From Nitrospirota bacterium (GTDB taxonomy: Bacteria; Nitrospirota; Thermodesulfovibrionia; Thermodesulfovibrionales; Dissulfurispiraceae): DNA of 33,927 nt. Under the pieces are notes generated by a model that was not told the DNA's origin, did not search any database, and was given only the letters and a program-made list of their open reading frames with translations. The stretch's first letter is position 1, and each line of letters opens with the position of its first letter. The DNA is taken from NCBI GenBank assembly GCA_023476565.1, contig JAMCVZ010000017.1, positions 1 to 33,927 on the forward strand. Reading direction: 5' to 3'. Shown in pieces: positions 33,756-33,927 of this stretch. A program made the position numbers and the translations under genes.

Positions 33756-33816
33756 GTTCTATTTATTCTCTTTCCCCCACCTTTTCTTCTTTTCATCATT
33801 TAAATAGAACCGTCCC
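33750..33816. repeat. REP-like palindrome (GGGACGGTTCTATTTA)
   Basis: GGGACGGTTCTATTTA (33750-33765) and TAAATAGAACCGTCCC (33801-33816) are perfect 16-bp inverted arms around a 35-bp pyrimidine-rich spacer. I recall this arm sequence beside REP-associated (Y1) transposases in several genomes. None is visible here before the window ends. Confidence 0.75.
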
Positions 33817-33927
33817 AACACTGTTCGGCATAGCACTTGCTTGTCTTGTACGAAATTAACAAAAGGTCTCTACGTGTGCAGGAAAAAGGAATACTCCGGA
33901 AAAGATGAAATGAGCGATAAGAGGAAG

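Overview
The window looks like chromosome from an anaerobic or microaerophilic Gram-negative bacterium. The best guess is Nitrospirota (Thermodesulfovibrionia-like) or a deltaproteobacterium-like lineage. The reasons are the leuS-lptE-holA order, the dense REC/HD-GYP/histidine-kinase wiring, a CXXCH-bearing sensor kinase, and a candidate selenocysteine codon. This is inference from gene content, not a taxonomic assignment.

Layout. 1-310 (-): the start of a GH57 glucan-branching-type enzyme running off the left edge. 760-14040 (+): a long signalling island. It holds a PstS-like binding protein, three closely related histidine kinases, a REC-PAS protein, two REC-HD-GYP proteins, an MglA-type small GTPase, a REC-fused PilB/GspE-type ATPase broken by an exact 827-bp tandem duplication, and a lone REC. 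14043-15560: promoter, structured leader and rho. 15667-19795 (+): thioesterase, heme-motif Cache sensor kinase, NtrC-type regulator and a small membrane protein. 19911-21037 (-): a ferredoxin coupled to an unknown protein. 21192: rpsT. 21488-29377 (-): mnmA, MOSC protein, mog, ccdA, leuS, lptE, holA. 29456 (+): a PpiC-type lipoprotein. 30824-32655 (-): cold-shock gene and mnmE. 32702-33600: an internally deleted IS1380-type element. The right edge has a REP-like palindrome and a MOSC gene stub.

How the genes fit together. The 0.8-14 kb island joins phosphorelay input to three outputs usually tied to type IV pilus motility and surface life: c-di-GMP hydrolysis, a Ras-like polarity GTPase and a pilus-type ATPase. 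Most output proteins carry a REC of one closely related family. The 16-19.5 kb pair is a sigma54-type two-component system with a possible heme sensor.

Main discoveries proposed. (1) mnmA is open across about 402 codons apart from one in-frame TGA at codon 49, in the position of the first Cys of the CC motif of many MnmA proteins. A SECIS-like hairpin follows at the expected distance, so this may be a selenocysteine MnmA. (2) A superfamily of palindromic elements built from 7- or 8-bp units has inserted in frame into leuS and mnmA, supplies stop codons to three genes, and encodes the hydrophobic core of the LptE signal peptide. (3) The exact 827-bp duplication breaks the REC-PilB gene. (4) A near-identical 379-bp ATPase block is shared by two adjacent kinases.
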